A stretch of 64,000 bases of DNA, taken from positions 39,406,417 to 39,470,416 of the forward strand of contig OY855904.1 in NCBI GenBank assembly GCA_963693305.1, given 5' to 3'. This DNA comes from Meandrina meandrites (taxonomy: Eukaryota > Cnidaria > Anthozoa > Scleractinia > Meandrinidae). The notes beneath the pieces are model-generated. The model ran no database searches and was not told where the DNA came from. It saw nothing but the letters and a program-made list of their open reading frames with translations. Below are positions 1 through 15,201 of this stretch, piece by piece; within the stretch, counting starts at the first letter, position 1; the number at the start of each line of letters is the position of its first letter. A program made the position numbers and the translations under genes.

Positions 1-474
1 ACTTGGAGGGTTGTGAAGTGCATTGACCTTTATTTGGGGGCAATTCACACCAAGTTGAATCCCTGCAACAAGGGACAAAATAACGGACTGAATATTTTTG
101 TTTCCTGGGACAAGATTTCTTGACAAAAATGGGTAATTTACATGAAGGGAATTATTACAGCTGCCCTTGGGACAGTGAATGCTATGATACCAGAACTGAC
201 CAGTTTGCCCTTCTGGGCATACCAATAAATGATCAATTATGCACCGCGGCACTTGTTTAATTTTCCCTGTCAAAGGTGCGGCGCTTATTTCAACTACTGG
301 TAAAACACTGAGGGGATTATAGAGAGAATTAAGTGAAGGGCATACTGGGTATGCACAATTTAATATAAAATTATTTTGAATGAAATACAGAATGAAGGGT
401 CACTCCATTTTATATCCCCCCATAGACAAGGTAATTCAATCCCAATTTCTGGGTGTGTATTGCATGCAGCTTAC

Positions 475-792
475 CCTGGGTGCGTCACTACCAACTGGAG
501 AGTGTGGTCCTCTTTTGGACAGCAGTAACATCCTCAGTATTTGCCGCTTCACAATGATGACAATGAGGAGACCAATCTGAAATTAATATCAGCTTCATTT
601 TGAGCATAATATTCGAATTCAATGCCAAGTTAGCAGCTCCAATAAATAGCCAGAAAAAATGCATGTAAATAACAGTTTTATGTCTTTTTAACATAAACTT
701 ACCGATATAGTGAAAATTATAGTCATCACCAGCCCTACACCACCAAAGTTCTTCAGAAGTTTTGCATCATAGCTGCTGACCGGATCCGCCAT
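475..792 (-). CDS. C1orf43: C1orf43 (NICE-3) homologue, first two coding exons
   Basis: The minus strand has an ATG at 790-792, a 30-codon exon (703-792) ending in a GTAAG donor, and a 34-codon exon (475-576) behind a TTTCAG acceptor. The frames join in phase 0. The N-terminus holds one hydrophobic membrane segment followed by a basic stretch with the motif KRQILR and then RGPHSPVG. This matches the membrane anchor and following conserved segment of the C1orf43/NICE-3 family, a small membrane protein linked to Golgi and phagocytosis. The remaining exons should lie beyond the left edge; none was recognised in 1-474. The gene is divergent from XPA with about 400 bp between start codons. The identification rests on about 64 residues from remembered family features. 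Confidence 0.7.
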
Positions 793-1190
793 CTTGAATC
801 GTTCAGTTGAATTCGATCAAATTATTTTGAAAAATGTTCCCATCTCCCCGGCCATTGTTTCAATCATGTGAATAATAAAGCATTAAGATTTTGCATTAAT
901 AAAACACTAGGGCAGAAAATCATTTTTAAGGCCCAACTGGAGCTAATAAACGGGACACAGATCGACGAAGTGGAGTTCCTCGAGTTCCTTCCCAAATGTC
1001 TGCGCCCGCAATACAGTATTTTTGTAGAAAGCGGCAAAATTGCTTTGTAACCGCGCGAATGAATTTCAAGATGGCGGTCAACTGAGGTTCTATATTTTTT
1101 TTCACAAATTACCTTCAAAAGGTTCAAAACACTTCAAAGAACGTCCGATCGCTGGTTATTTTACAAAGCAAATCAATTTAAGGCATTTCG
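793..1190. promoter_or_regulatory. Shared intergenic region between divergent C1orf43-like and XPA genes
   Basis: About 400 bp separate the two start codons, so both 5' UTRs and any promoters must lie here. No clear TATA box or other defined element was recognised. The short ORFs crossing it look like chance. Calling it a bidirectional promoter is inference from geometry only. Confidence 0.4.
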
Positions 1191-4110
<2,920 letters not shown>

Positions 4111-4582
4111 TACAAAATAATTGTGAATTTATTTTAAATCATGTTCATACCTGTATGAATTAATATGGCTGTATTAATTTGGAAAAACACAGGCAACTAA
4201 CTTATTGCTATACTTATTACACATTGTGCAATAAATTCCATACAAGTATACACAGCCTGTTGTATCATAAAATAATCTCATGTAGACAAACAGAGCTGGA
4301 CTACGAGCAGTAAAGTCTCTCTTCCACCTTAACTTGCAACTGCAGTGCACAAGCAAGCCATCCATGCATTTTTCTTGTTTTATTTTACACATGTGAAGCC
4401 AGTTATATTCATGCCTGTTAACATTATGTAAAATTATGTGACAGTGAAGATTCACCTATAGACCATCGAGTGAGAAGCAAGTCTCACCCCAGGGTTCACA
4501 TGGCCATTTTTTCCTCTCCTTCTTTTTTGCACTTGCTTGGTGCTCTAAGGAGAACAAGGGACTGTTTGTACACAAAGCAGAC
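4111..4582. other. Tail-to-tail gap between XPA and PPCDC
   Basis: These 472 bp between two convergent stop codons must hold both 3' ends. AATAAA-type signals occur on both strands: GCAATAAATT near 4207 on plus, and TTTATT near 4129, which reads AATAAA on minus. I see no gene or repeat. Confidence 0.5.
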
Positions 4583-7500
4583 TTATGTTATCTTCTCAAG
4601 GTGATCCTTTACTAGACTGACAATACTTGTGACTTCAGCCATTGCCCCAACACCTAAAACAAGTGAAAAAAATATATAAAATAAAAATTGTTTTTCCTGG
4701 TAATGCTTTTTTGACACTTAAAGGACAAAAATCCTTATTAGATTTTAAGGGGATCTTACCTGTGTCTTTGCAAGCTAGAGTCTTTCTGATGGGCGGAACA
4801 TGAATATATCCCAGGTTTTTTAGCCGTTCAACATGCTCTGAGGTGATAGGGTGTTCCCACATAAGTGTGTTCATTGCTGGGCAAAATAACAGTGGCTTCT
4901 TGACATCCCATGCACGTACTGTGCATGTCTGTAAACAGGCAAACATTTTAGTAATTGTTAGCGCAGTGGTGCATTTAATAAGCCAGGACTAAAGGCATAT
5001 TGATACCCCAGTATCCATTCAAATGAATGAGCACAGGGACAGCTGACCATTCAAACGGGGGCTTGACATCTTTGTTTGTTAGTGTGTGTGTGGGATTAAG
5101 TTCGTGCTAGAGGCACGAACTGCTAGAGGGGTCTGGGGTCGTGCTTCACAGAAAATATTGAAATCTGGAGGCTTGGAATTGCTATTTTCAGCATTCTCTG
5201 TCAGATATTTCATAAAAAAGGTCAATCTCAACAAGTGTAAAATGACATGAATTTTAGTACTAACAGCGGTATTTCTGTTTTTTTTTTTTTTAAATCTGAT
5301 ACACATATCCCGGCCTTACATCCCAGCCATTAGTAAACTAAATAATAAGCAAAAGCTTGATGTGCATATCAAGGAGGAGCATGCTGGGATCTTGGCCGAA
5401 TTTGGGTACAGTAGGCACCTAATCATACCTTTTTAGTATGCTTCAGTGGCATATGAGGTCAATTTGTTGTTGTCATGGATATTTTGGCTTAACTGCCTCT
5501 CCCCAAAATATGAACAGTGGCTTGACCAAACTAAGATTCAATTAGGTGTTATTGTTATCCATCAAAAAATAGAACTTTTAAAAGAATAAAATGCTTCACC
5601 GTACTTACCAAGAGGTTGTCACACAAACCATTAGCTATCTTGGCCATAGTATTGGCATCCAGTGGTGCGATAACCATGATATCTGCCCAACGTCGCAGCT
5701 ACTGAAAGTTAATAAAAAATTAATAGTAGGATTTTGAAGGAAAATGGGCTATCGGAGGGTGAACGTAATCTAGTGACCTACCAATGACAAACTTGTAATT
5801 TGACAGACTGGCTGAATTTACAGGTGATTTCTAGAAATAAGTTGATTTACCTCAATATGAAGAACAGGATCTTGCATTGTGCTCCATGCCTAGCAGTAAA
5901 GGATAAAATTTAGTCATTGCAATCAATTGTGTAATCAGTTAAAGTGCCTGTCACCCTTAAATACAATCATATTTTCAGAATCAACTCTACGCACATTGAA
6001 CAGTTAAATACAGTCGAAGCTCTCGTAAGCGGACACCCTCGGGACACGAAAAAAAGTGTCCGTAACTGGAGCTGGCCGCTTACGAGAACCATTCTCATAA
6101 GCAGCCACTAGAGGTGTAAGGGATAGATGACCGCTTATGAGAGCTTGCCCAGCTAACAGTAAATATCGTATTGTAACCGGACGTGGATGACAAAAAAAGA
6201 AACACTGAAATATGGTACTGTAATTACTGTAAAATCACTGTGGCGAACGGCGATGTGAAGTTGATTGATAAAAACAAGATACAGAGGTTGTTAATAGGAT
6301 TTTTCTTTCAGATGTCCGCTTATGGGAGCTTAAAAACAAAGAAAACGTCTAAGTCGTAATTTCTGAAAGTGTCCGCGGCCGCTTACGAGAATGTAAAAAT
6401 ACAGAGTTTGTATGGGAGTTAAAAGAGGGTTTTAAACAAGGCGGCCGTAAGTAGAGCTGTCCGCTTACGAGAGTGTCCGTTAAGAGAGCTTCGACTGTAG
6501 TGAAACATTTGTTTTGAACATGGCGTTATTGAGTTATATCAATTTGAATTAACAAAATGCTAATTAGATGATGTCAACCCGGGAATCATTTATTATGCAA
6601 CTACTTGTTTTCACCTCCACGTTATATTTTTTATGAATTGACTATCCACAGTTTATTTTTTGTATTGTATTGATCATATTAATTATCCTCAGCTGTAGAC
6701 TGTGCATTGCAATTTGGCATAGAAATCAAGGCAAATTCCCGGCTCGGCGTCATCTAATTAGCATTTTGTTAATTCAAATCTCTATAACTCAATAACGCCA
6801 TGTTCAAAACAAGAAATATTTCACCATTTAACTATTCAATGTGTGTAGAGTTGATTCTGAAAATATCTATTTAAGGGTAATAGGCATTTTAATTGTCCTG
6901 ATATTTTCTAAATATGTACTACTTCAGAACTTTTACTAATGACTCCTTGGACATCAGGGGTGTCAAACAGTAAATTCAAGACTTTGTGAAATGGCAAGAC
7001 TGATATCTTTACTGCAAGCCCAAGACTTTCTTAGCCTTGAAAAAGAAATTGTGCCTCCGAAAAGACATCCAAGAAAAAATTGACACAACAAGACCCCTGA
7101 AATTTGGCTAAAATTTTGCGAGACACACATGGTAAACAGTGAAACTTAAGTCTGCATACAAGCCAAGTGGCCCATCAGGCCAGAGCTTATCCTGGTTTCC
7201 GTAGCATGAAGCAACTAGGAGTATTTCTACTTCCCCCTGGATGGGATGCTAGTCCACGACAAGGTTACCCCCAGCAGTACTGAAATTTGCCAGTGTCACA
7301 ACGATTTTGTTAACAACTTTATTGCTGCTTCGTTTCACTGGGTCGCTCACTTTTCAACACTTTTTACACTCTCCTCGTGCTCACCGGAAAAACCGGTTTT
7401 AACCAGTCCGATTTACGTCATCGTGCGTGACTCTAGTCATGCCACTCTCATCAGTCCCGACACCAGTAACCCATTTATACACCTGGGTGGAGAGAGGCAC

Positions 7501-8618
7501 TATGAGAGTAAAGTATGCTGCCCAAGAACACAACACAGTGCCTAGACCAGGGCTTGAACCCAGACCATTCAATCTGGAGTCCAGCACACTAACCATTAGG
7601 CCACCATGCCTTCCACATATTTCAAAGGACCATTCACCATCAACTGTGGGAGAAACAAATGACATAATAAATAGCATCAAACAACTCAACTTTGTTAACC
7701 CTACCAGCTCCTAAACAACATACAAATTATCCTTATAGTACAGTAGTTGGGAGAATTTGTTTAAAAACAAGGCAAATTTTTATCACTTCCTTAATTCTCA
7801 CAACCTTTTCTAATGACTTTGTATATGTACTGTGAAGAGAAATTAGCTCCTGACCACTTACCTCCCATTCATCCTTGTCCCTATAAACTTTAACAGGAAT
7901 TTTGTCCTCGTCAAAGAAATGTGTTGAGTTTTCTGTAGCAATGATTTGGATATTTGGCTGATAAAATTAAGAAAACGGATAAATACAGTTAATTAGTGTT
8001 AAAAGTGGCACAACCGCACGAGCAAAATAAACGTTTTCCAGAGCAAGTTAGCTGAGAACTTGTTACACGCTTGTAGGGTTAAAAGTACACACAGAATTAA
8101 GCCAAAGAAATCGTTTGATTGAAACATATGCAAAACATAAAACTGACAAGACTGCAAGAATGGGCCATTCAATTTAATTTCCGCACCCCCCCCCCCCCCT
8201 CTATTGAGGAGTAAGGAAATCCTAGGGGGAGGGGGGGGGGGGTCTTCAGCAGTTATTTCTGAGGGGGTAGCTATGTCGGTACCTTTGATCTTTTTATGTT
8301 TCTGAGGGAGGTGTGTCGGCACTTTGATCAAAAAATCTGAAAGGGGTCTTCAAATGTTATTTCCGAGGGGGTTGAGACCAAATATCCTCAATAGGGGGGT
8401 GCGGATATAAATGGAACGGCCCAATGCACGAAAGCTAGGAAAGAAGTATTCGCCATTTGACTATGCGAGAGTTTACACAGTACCTTTGGTTCCAACAGGA
8501 GGAGTTCATTTACAAGCTTCGATAATTTTATACTCGCTACACTTCCAGTTACTCCAATTAAAACATTTTTCTGACTCTTTGGCCTCTTCGTTCCTGAAGG
8601 TCCTTCTTCTTCCGCCAT
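4583..8618 (-). CDS. PPCDC: Phosphopantothenoylcysteine decarboxylase, complete six-exon gene
   Basis: Minus-strand exons are 8484-8618, 7862-7957, 5851-5889, 5609-5698, 4760-4928 and 4583-4653. All have GT-AG borders and agreeing phases, giving 199 residues. The enzyme is an FMN flavoprotein that decarboxylates 4'-phosphopantothenoylcysteine to 4'-phosphopantetheine, the third step of cytosolic coenzyme A synthesis. Visible family marks are the Rossmann-like GVTGSVASIKL near residue 22, the LRRWADIMVIAPLDANT segment with conserved Asn, the PAMNTLMWEHP active-site motif that clamps the substrate, and the C-terminal GVGAMAEV lid. The third exon is only 39 bp. The intron between exons 2 and 3 carries nested MITEs and a SINE. 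Confidence 0.95.
5938..6893. mobile_element. Foldback MITE in PPCDC intron 2, with another MITE inserted in its left arm
   Basis: The right arm (about 6720-6893) is the reverse complement of the left arm over more than 100 bases, including AACATGGCGTTATTGAGTTA and AACAAAATGCTAATTAGATG. The left arm is split into 5938-6010 and 6498-6600 by the TA-flanked MITE at 6011-6497. Removing the inner element restores continuity, so the foldback is the older insertion. Confidence 0.75.
6011..6497. mobile_element. Tc1/mariner-pogo-type MITE with TA target duplication
   Basis: The element is flanked by TA (6009-6010 and 6498-6499) and begins CAGTCGAAGCTCTCGTAAGC, ending with a near-complementary copy (AGAGAGCTTCGACTG). 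Internal motifs of the form 'CCGCTTACGAGA' recur. TA duplication and CAGTCGAA-type ends are typical of pogo/Tigger-derived MITEs. It has no coding capacity. Confidence 0.8.
7145..7613 (-). repeat. tRNA-derived SINE, minus strand
   Basis: Read on the minus strand, the head (7545-7610) has an A-box-like TGGCCTAATGGTTAG and a B-box-like GGGTTCAAGCC. It is followed by a conserved tRNA-unrelated body ('cctctctccacccagg', 'ccccctggatgggatgct' read on plus) shared with copies at 41158-41410 and 63635-63912. This copy has extra sequence around 7285-7460, so it is either a longer subfamily or interrupted. Confidence 0.7.
8161..8423. mobile_element. Foldback repeat with C and G homopolymer cores
   Basis: The segment starts TGGGCCATTC and ends GGAACGGCCCA. 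Inside, TTCCGCACCCCC...CTATTGAGGA pairs with TCCTCAATAGGGGGGTGCGGA. It lies in the first PPCDC intron and contains poly-C (about 8185-8200) and poly-G runs. Confidence 0.6.
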
Positions 8619-8989
8619 TTTGAATTGTTATGATATATCGAGGCAGCCGCTGACCAGCTTGCGTCTGTTCCAAAACGAGGAGTAGACTGGTGACGAGAAA
8701 AAATTGTGAGCAAGAAAAGAGTGGATGGGATAGAAAGCGAAGCAAGAAATTGCACCTTTAAATGCTTATATTTTATAGTCCGAAATGGTGTAGTGAAAAC
8801 AGTTTTTAATGGCCTGGTACAGATTGATTTGAACCAACCTGCCCACTCCATAAATGGCGACCCCACTTTTCCTTGGGGGCAGGAAGTCTGAAAAAAAAAA
8901 TCGCGTTCGAGCCTATTTTTTTTTGCAGTCTTCACTTTCATATCTATATCTTCTACGGGTATATTACTAACTCACAAAGTGGTCAACTC

Positions 8990-9085
8990 CCAGTTGGCTT
9001 GATGGTTCAGTTGGCTGAGCACTGGAGCTGGAGGTATCGCAGAGGGCCTGGGTTTAAATCCATGACGACTGCTCGGGTGCCGCTT
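8990..9085 (+). repeat. tRNA-like SINE head
   Basis: TGGCTTGATGGTTCAGTTGG is an A-box-like sequence and GGGTTTAAATCC a B-box-like one about 35 bp downstream; a T run follows. No tRNA cloverleaf with a clear anticodon was seen, so this is a tRNA-derived SINE relic rather than a tRNA gene. Confidence 0.5.
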
Positions 9086-9278
9086 TTTTTTGAAATGGCC
9101 AAAGAACAAGAGTGTTTAAGCTGTTTTATACTTTTTTTTCTTGCCTTAAGATGTTTACTGATCCAGCCATAAATAAAGATACGGCGCTTCTCATGAATTC
9201 GTGTGTCGTCTTGGCTTTGCCTTTAGTATTAGAGTTTTAACAGAGCCAAGCAGGAGGCAAGGTATTAAGGGCTCACAA

Positions 9279-9357
9279 CCTCGTTCCAAGGGCTTTTCCC
9301 CTCTTCGTGGGGGCGGTCCGCCGCCTCGAAGAAGGGAAAAGCCCTGAGAACGAGGTT
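9279..9357. repeat. Short foldback repeat
   Basis: AACCTCGTTC...AAGGGCTTTTCCC pairs with GGGAAAAGCCCT...GAACGAGGTT across a GC-rich loop. Partial relatives occur at 16965-17005 and 52570-52628. It lies between PPCDC and the Rab gene; the rest of 8619-9825 holds the SINE head at 8990-9085 and no recognised gene. Confidence 0.6.
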
Positions 9358-9825
9358 GAAGGGCTCATAGAGGGCGTCCCAACCCATTTCTGAGGGTTAC
9401 CCCATCCCACGAGGGTGGTGTGTGTGTGTGGGGTGGGGGGAGGGGGGGGGGGGGGAGAATTGTGGAAACATGACATCCATTATAAGATGCGTTTTAATTG
9501 AAACTGCAAATAATAACAATTTATCAACTTAAAGAAGACGAGCGTTGCAGAGCAATATTGGAATTTTAGCGGCTCTTATTGTATTTATGCTAAAGTGTAA
9601 TTTAATTTAGTTATGCATAAGCTGTTGGCTCTCAATACCTAAAATATTAATAAAGTACCTGCCTCGATAGAAAATGTAAACAAAACAGTGTGTGGTGGCA
9701 ACAAATGCATGATCTTTCGCTACTGCAAGGAAACTGAAAAAAACCTCCACGCTGCGGCTTTGCTAATTAAAATAAAAAAGATATATTTTGTTCTGTCGGT
9801 AATACAGTCGAAACGGAAGTTTCTA

Positions 9826-10473
9826 TTAACAACACTTTTTGTCCTTGTTTTTCGAAAAGCGACTTTTCTTCTTAATCTCAACAACTGCTTCTTTTATGGG
9901 TTTGCCTTGTTCTTTAAAACCCCATCCTGGCACGAATCGTTCCATAATTTCCTCTGCAGTGCATTCAAACGCTTCATTAATGCTTTCGTTTTCCTTTGCG
10001 CTCGTTTCAAAGAAAGACATGTCGTATTCATGGGCTAACTTCTCTCCTTCCTCACGTTTGACAGCTCTGTGTTGATGCATATCGCACTTGTTTCCTATAA
10101 GGAGCTTGATAACGTCTTCCTTAGCATGCTCATCTATTTTCCGCAACCATTTAGCAATGTTTTCAAACGAGCCCCGGCGGGTAATGTCGTAAACAAGCAT
10201 AATTCCGGCAGCAGTTCTATAATAAGACACGCTTATTGCGTGAAATCGTTCTTGTCCGGCGGTATCCCACACCTGAAGGCGAACTTTATTCCCTTCCACA
10301 TCGATTGTACGCAACTTGAAATCAATCCCAATAGTAGAAATATAAGTGTGGTTGAAGACATCGTCCGAAAATCGCCACATGAGACTAGTTTTTCCAACAC
10401 CGGCATCTCCAAGAAGCAAAACTTTGAACATATAGTCGTATGTTTCGTGGTTTGAAATCTTTTTATATGCCAT
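9826..10473 (-). CDS. Rab-family small GTPase (Rab8/10-like), intronless
   Basis: A single uninterrupted minus-strand ORF. The start at 10473 gives 215 residues; an in-frame ATG at 10503 would add ten. All GTPase boxes are present: P-loop GDAGVGKT, switch [22 protein letters not shown] and ETSAK. The protein ends in Cys-Cys, the usual double geranylgeranylation signal after a basic tail. Rabs switch between GTP and GDP forms to direct vesicle traffic. The switch and RabF regions look closest to the Rab8/10/13 group, though switch II ([14 protein letters not shown]) is divergent. Lack of introns beside intron-rich neighbours suggests a retrocopy that has stayed open. Confidence 0.85.
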   Translation of the reverse strand: MAYKKISNHETYDYMFKVLLLGDAGVGKTSLMWRFSDDVFNHTYISTIGIDFKLRTIDVEGNKVRLQVWDTAGQERFHAISVSYYRTAAGIMLVYDITRRGSFENIAKWLRKIDEHAKEDVIKLLIGNKCDMHQHRAVKREEGEKLAHEYDMSFFETSAKENESINEAFECTAEEIMERFVPGWGFKEQGKPIKEAVVEIKKKSRFSKNKDKKCC

Positions 10474-12334
10474 TTCAATCTCTGGATGCTTTAGCGAGGG
10501 CACAGTCCTAAAGAATTTTTCTTTAATACTTTCTATTCATACGTGCAGGTGGCACGCACTTTTAAAGCTCCATACTTGGCCGTGATTGGATAAAAAAATT
10601 TCTTACGTCCAAATTGAATAACTGCACTTGTTACAAAGTCACGCACGTGTCAATTGACAAAAATATACTCAATATAAACGGGAATAAACGGTAAATATCA
10701 GATAAATTAAAGCCAGACAGTTAAACCGGCCATTTCAGCAGTATAGTACGTTGAACCAGTAGCAGTCGCGCCCGATGCCAAGGTTTGGTTCGTTGGCGAG
10801 AAGTTCAGGTTATAGCACCCATCATAAACTTCAAGATGGTGGCCAACACTTGTCGTAATTTATTGAGAAAGCAACTGGCGGGGGTTGGAGTTAAGCAATG
10901 GGGTAGAGCGTGGATGATTTATACTGATATAGGTTTAAGACTCTCTTAAATATAGCCGAATTTGTCAGGTAAACGTTTAAGCTAAAGTTGCCTGAGCATG
11001 GCAAATACACGATTGTCAGTGGTTCTCACTTTCTCAACAAATTAAGGAGACAAAATCGACGGCTGATACGAAACGCGTACAAACGTGTACAAGCTTAAGG
11101 GCTTTATAATCGGAAAAAATATATTTAGCCTGCCAGCAGCTCACGTTTGTGATACACTCGCGAGTAGCGCCGGAAGCCGCGAGAGGTGCTCGCAGGCTAA
11201 TTATATTGTTCATCAAAGAGACACTGTCACCAATTTTTAGGATAACTTTGAAAAGCCAAAAGACATTCTAATCACAGAAGACCCAAAAATACTGGTTCAG
11301 TTTCGCTTAAATCTACCCAAACAGATCTCTGAGACTATAATTAAGCGGTCTTAAGTGTGTTTGCCTGCATGCGGATCACCAGGATACGAATAGCTGCAAC
11401 TTGAAAACATCAGGCTGATCTTTTCAAGTTTTTCCTTTGTTTCGTGGAAAAATCACCCGTAACTGACTGTGGTTCGTTCTTTCTTTGAGAAAATCAATAG
11501 ATTTCCTTCTCTTGACTTTCTGGGAGTATTCTATGTACGTGATAAAGCATTTAATTTCACCCCAAAACGTAAAAAACCCCGTGACAGTGCCCCTTTTAGA
11601 ATTCGATTGGCAGAGCTTATCATCAGTAGATTTCGGGGGTCGCCCACTACGTCTCGGAACGAGTTACTTCATTGGTTCTTAAAACAACAGATAACAGGTC
11701 AAAACAATTCCCCTATCCCTGAATAACAATAGAGGTAGCGTTTACAGCGGGCGAATGAAAATAGAGGTTCCATAGAGGTAGTGTCTTACTGAGATTTTGG
11801 GGATCGGACTAATTTGGGATTAGTTCCCTTGGGGATCATTCACTTCAAAAACTGAGACAGAAAGAAAGGCGAAGGGGGTCAGTTTGACGCGATTGGATTC
11901 ATCTTGTGTTATGATGATAAATTTAATGCCCTAATAGTTTCAATGCTTGTAATTTTGTCGCTTCAGGAGACCTAAATAAAACTTTCCAGCCTTCGGGAAC
12001 GTGTTCCCGGAAAACCCCCTGATGGCCTACAATCACCCAATTGTTTTTTTACTTTGGCGGGATTTGTGATGGGTGGGTTGTACATGAAATTACGGTGTCC
12101 ATTTATGGGGGTTGAAGGGGAATACATGGAAATCATATTATAGTTCGGTGGCCGACCAAAATCTTCCCCACCCCATCCCCCCCCCCCCCCCCCATCGTTT
12201 ACTTTAAAAGCATTTAGCAGGCTCTTATCTTTTGAAATGCAATTTTAATCATTCTTCCACTTACTATTTATCCCTTTTATAGCGCATACAAACGAGTTGG
12301 CTTGACTTATTGCAATCCACCGTTACAGAGATTT
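10474..12334. other. Intergenic stretch without recognised gene
   Basis: About 1.9 kb between the Rab GTPase and the 3' end of the perilipin-like gene. The open frames near 11469-11726 have no family features or splice-consistent continuation. The left part probably contains the Rab promoter and the right part the perilipin 3' UTR, including a C run near 12178-12193. Confidence 0.4.
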
Positions 12335-14497
12335 TTACACAATAATTCTTCCTTCAATTTTACTGGCGCTGCCATTTTTCTCGGTGCTTTTTGCAGCCGC
12401 CTTCGCGGCATCATTTTCGGTTTTGTGTGAATCAGAATTCTTAGCTTCAGTTTTCTTTTCTTCTTTCTTCACGTTGTCGTTAAGCTCGCCGGCTTTGGTT
12501 GTAGAATCCTCTTTCTTCTTGGTCTCAGTTTCGTTGGAAATATTTCCCTCTCTATTGACTTCTACTTCGGCCTCTTTCGACTGAGCCGTTGCTTGTGGAG
12601 AACTTCCCTTTGCCTTCGCCTCGTTAACGTCGGAAATCTTCGCCTGTTCATCGTCTTCGCTTTCATCTTCGTTGTCGTCTTCGAGGTCTTCCTCGTCTGA
12701 AGACGACTCGCTATCGTCCTGTTCGTCGTTATCCGGAACGTAGTCGGGATCTTCATCGGAAATGTAGTCCTCGTGGACATTGATAAGCTCCACTATCAAT
12801 GTTTCTTCGCCCTCTTCTTTTTCGTATTTGCGCTTCCGCTCAGGCGAAACCGGAAATGGCTCCGAAGCCTGAATTATCCGTTGATAGTCGCATCTCGGTT
12901 TGTGGCGAGCAGACCTCCTCAGCTTCTGCTTCCGTCCCAGGAGCTCCTGTAAAAATAAAGATACCACAACATTACAAACAATATTTAAAAGGCTTTGTCC
13001 ATATAACTCTGCAAAAACGCAGAAAAATGCGCTATAAGTTATGTGTGTGTGCGCTAGGGTGAGTGGTTATGGGAGACTGAGTTCCAGGCGCGTGTCATTG
13101 CGCGCCTCACCCCATTCTCCCCTCGGCTAGGATCAACTTTGTGGTAAATTCTCGATCGATGTACGCCCACCTCGCGTCTAGGCTTGCATCACTTTGCGCA
13201 AAGAAACCTTGAACGCCTGAAAATACATTGCTAATAGACTACCGCGGACTTGATAAACTGCTTTTATTTTAGCTTACATCGGCTCTGTGTTCATGTTTAG
13301 GTGTTTATATCTGCATGCAAACTGGCCAGCAGTTGTTCATTGCTATTATTTCACGAATAAACTGTTTTTTTTTTTTATTACAAAAAAAAGATGTTACCGG
13401 CATACCTTTCCATCTCCATCACGGAGGATCGTTGGACGGAACAAATACCTGTCATTATTAGTATGATCCCAGAAGGATGCTAACATTTCTTCCACCATCT
13501 ACAATGTTAGAAAAGCTTCTATTAAGGTGGGGGTACACCCGATTTTTGAGTTAAATTTTAGGAAATTTAAGGAAGGGATAGAAGAAAGAAAATTATTTTT
13601 GAAACACTAACAACGGCTGTTAATCCCTTCGAAACCCTCTTAATAACTGCAAGTCGACATCAACGAATATTTGCCAAAAAGGACTCTTAATATGCTCCCC
13701 AAAAGAAACGGAATATAAATGTAAGTAAAAAATATAGCTGAGATAGCCATTTACCGGAAACTGGTAAAGCAGGTTGTGTGTGATATCCAAGGACCGCAAT
13801 GCCACTGTTTTGGCGCCATCAATTCCTGCTAGGGTGACTCGTCCTGGAACCGAGGCTGCTAGAGAAAGTACCTAGGGAGGGGGATAAAGACTGTATCTGA
13901 GAACCAGGAAATCTCGTGTTGACAAAGCAAAACTATAAAAGCCAATATTGCATCTGTTAACACGTTCTTACCTTTTCCCCTCCACCTATAAGGATGGTAC
14001 TAACCCCCCGGATTCGGTCCACTTTGGTTTGAATAACGGGGGGTTCAGTAGTGGCCGTTTCACTCGGTTTTTCCTGGGGTGGGTTGAAGTAATCAGCTGC
14101 TGCTTCAGTGACAGTGAGTAACACCTCCACAAGATCTGATTGCTCCAGTTTTTCAGTTCCGAACGCCATAATCTGGCAATATAGGCAAGAGTCCAAAAAT
14201 AAGTATCTGCATGGGTTGGTACCACTGAAATTGATTCAAGACCCATAAAACTTGCCTAAATCGTTGATATTCCAGTTTAAGTTAAATGCACATCTTATCG
14301 TCCATGATTAATCTTTATTTATATTCGATCGATCCAACATTGAAATGGTTTCCATAGTTACCTACCTTGTCTTTGTCGTCTTTTATTATTGGCCATTTGT
14401 TCTCCAAGAATTCAAGTCCGTGACAAGCCAAGCTGTCAGCTTGAGAAACTGTGGAAATATAGACCACCTTTTTAGTTCTTGGTTATTCTTAATCTGT

Positions 14498-14585
<88 letters not shown>

Positions 14586-14668
14586 CAAATCTTTATTAAC
14601 ATATTCCAGACAAGTTGCCATTTACAAGGTTAAATATTTACAAGGTTAAATAAGGTTAACCAAGGTTA

Positions 14669-14708
<40 letters not shown>

Positions 14709-15078
14709 CTTTATTGAGCACTTTTCATACAAACTTGAATATATAAATTTAATAATAATTTTTTACAATTACAAATGTATACAAATATATACAAATTTAA
14801 TAATAATAATTTTTAATAATAATAATAATTTTTAAAATAATAATAATGATAATGATAATAATAACAATAATAAAAATAATGAATCGTGGCAGATTTTATA
14901 AAGGAATTGGTGAAAAAATATTGAATATTGATAGTAATCGCTTTCTTATATTTCTATATAACATATTTTGCTTTTCATTTAACGACTGTATTATAGAACC
15001 GTTTATTGTTAATAGTTTTGCGCCACAGAGAATTATCGCAATGTTGTCAATAAAGTTTTTTATCATTTAAATTAAAAC

Positions 15079-15110
<32 letters not shown>

Positions 15111-15150
15111 TAATATTAATGAATAACTATTAGTATTATTATTATTATTA

Positions 15151-15201
<51 letters not shown>

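Noticed and set aside
11469..11726. 85-residue ORF in the gap between Rab and perilipin
   Set aside because: No homology features, no codon or splice support; expected by chance in this length.
14345..14599. ORF with a long poly-Asn tract
   Set aside because: Translation of the TAA/AAT microsatellite inside a perilipin intron, antisense to that gene.
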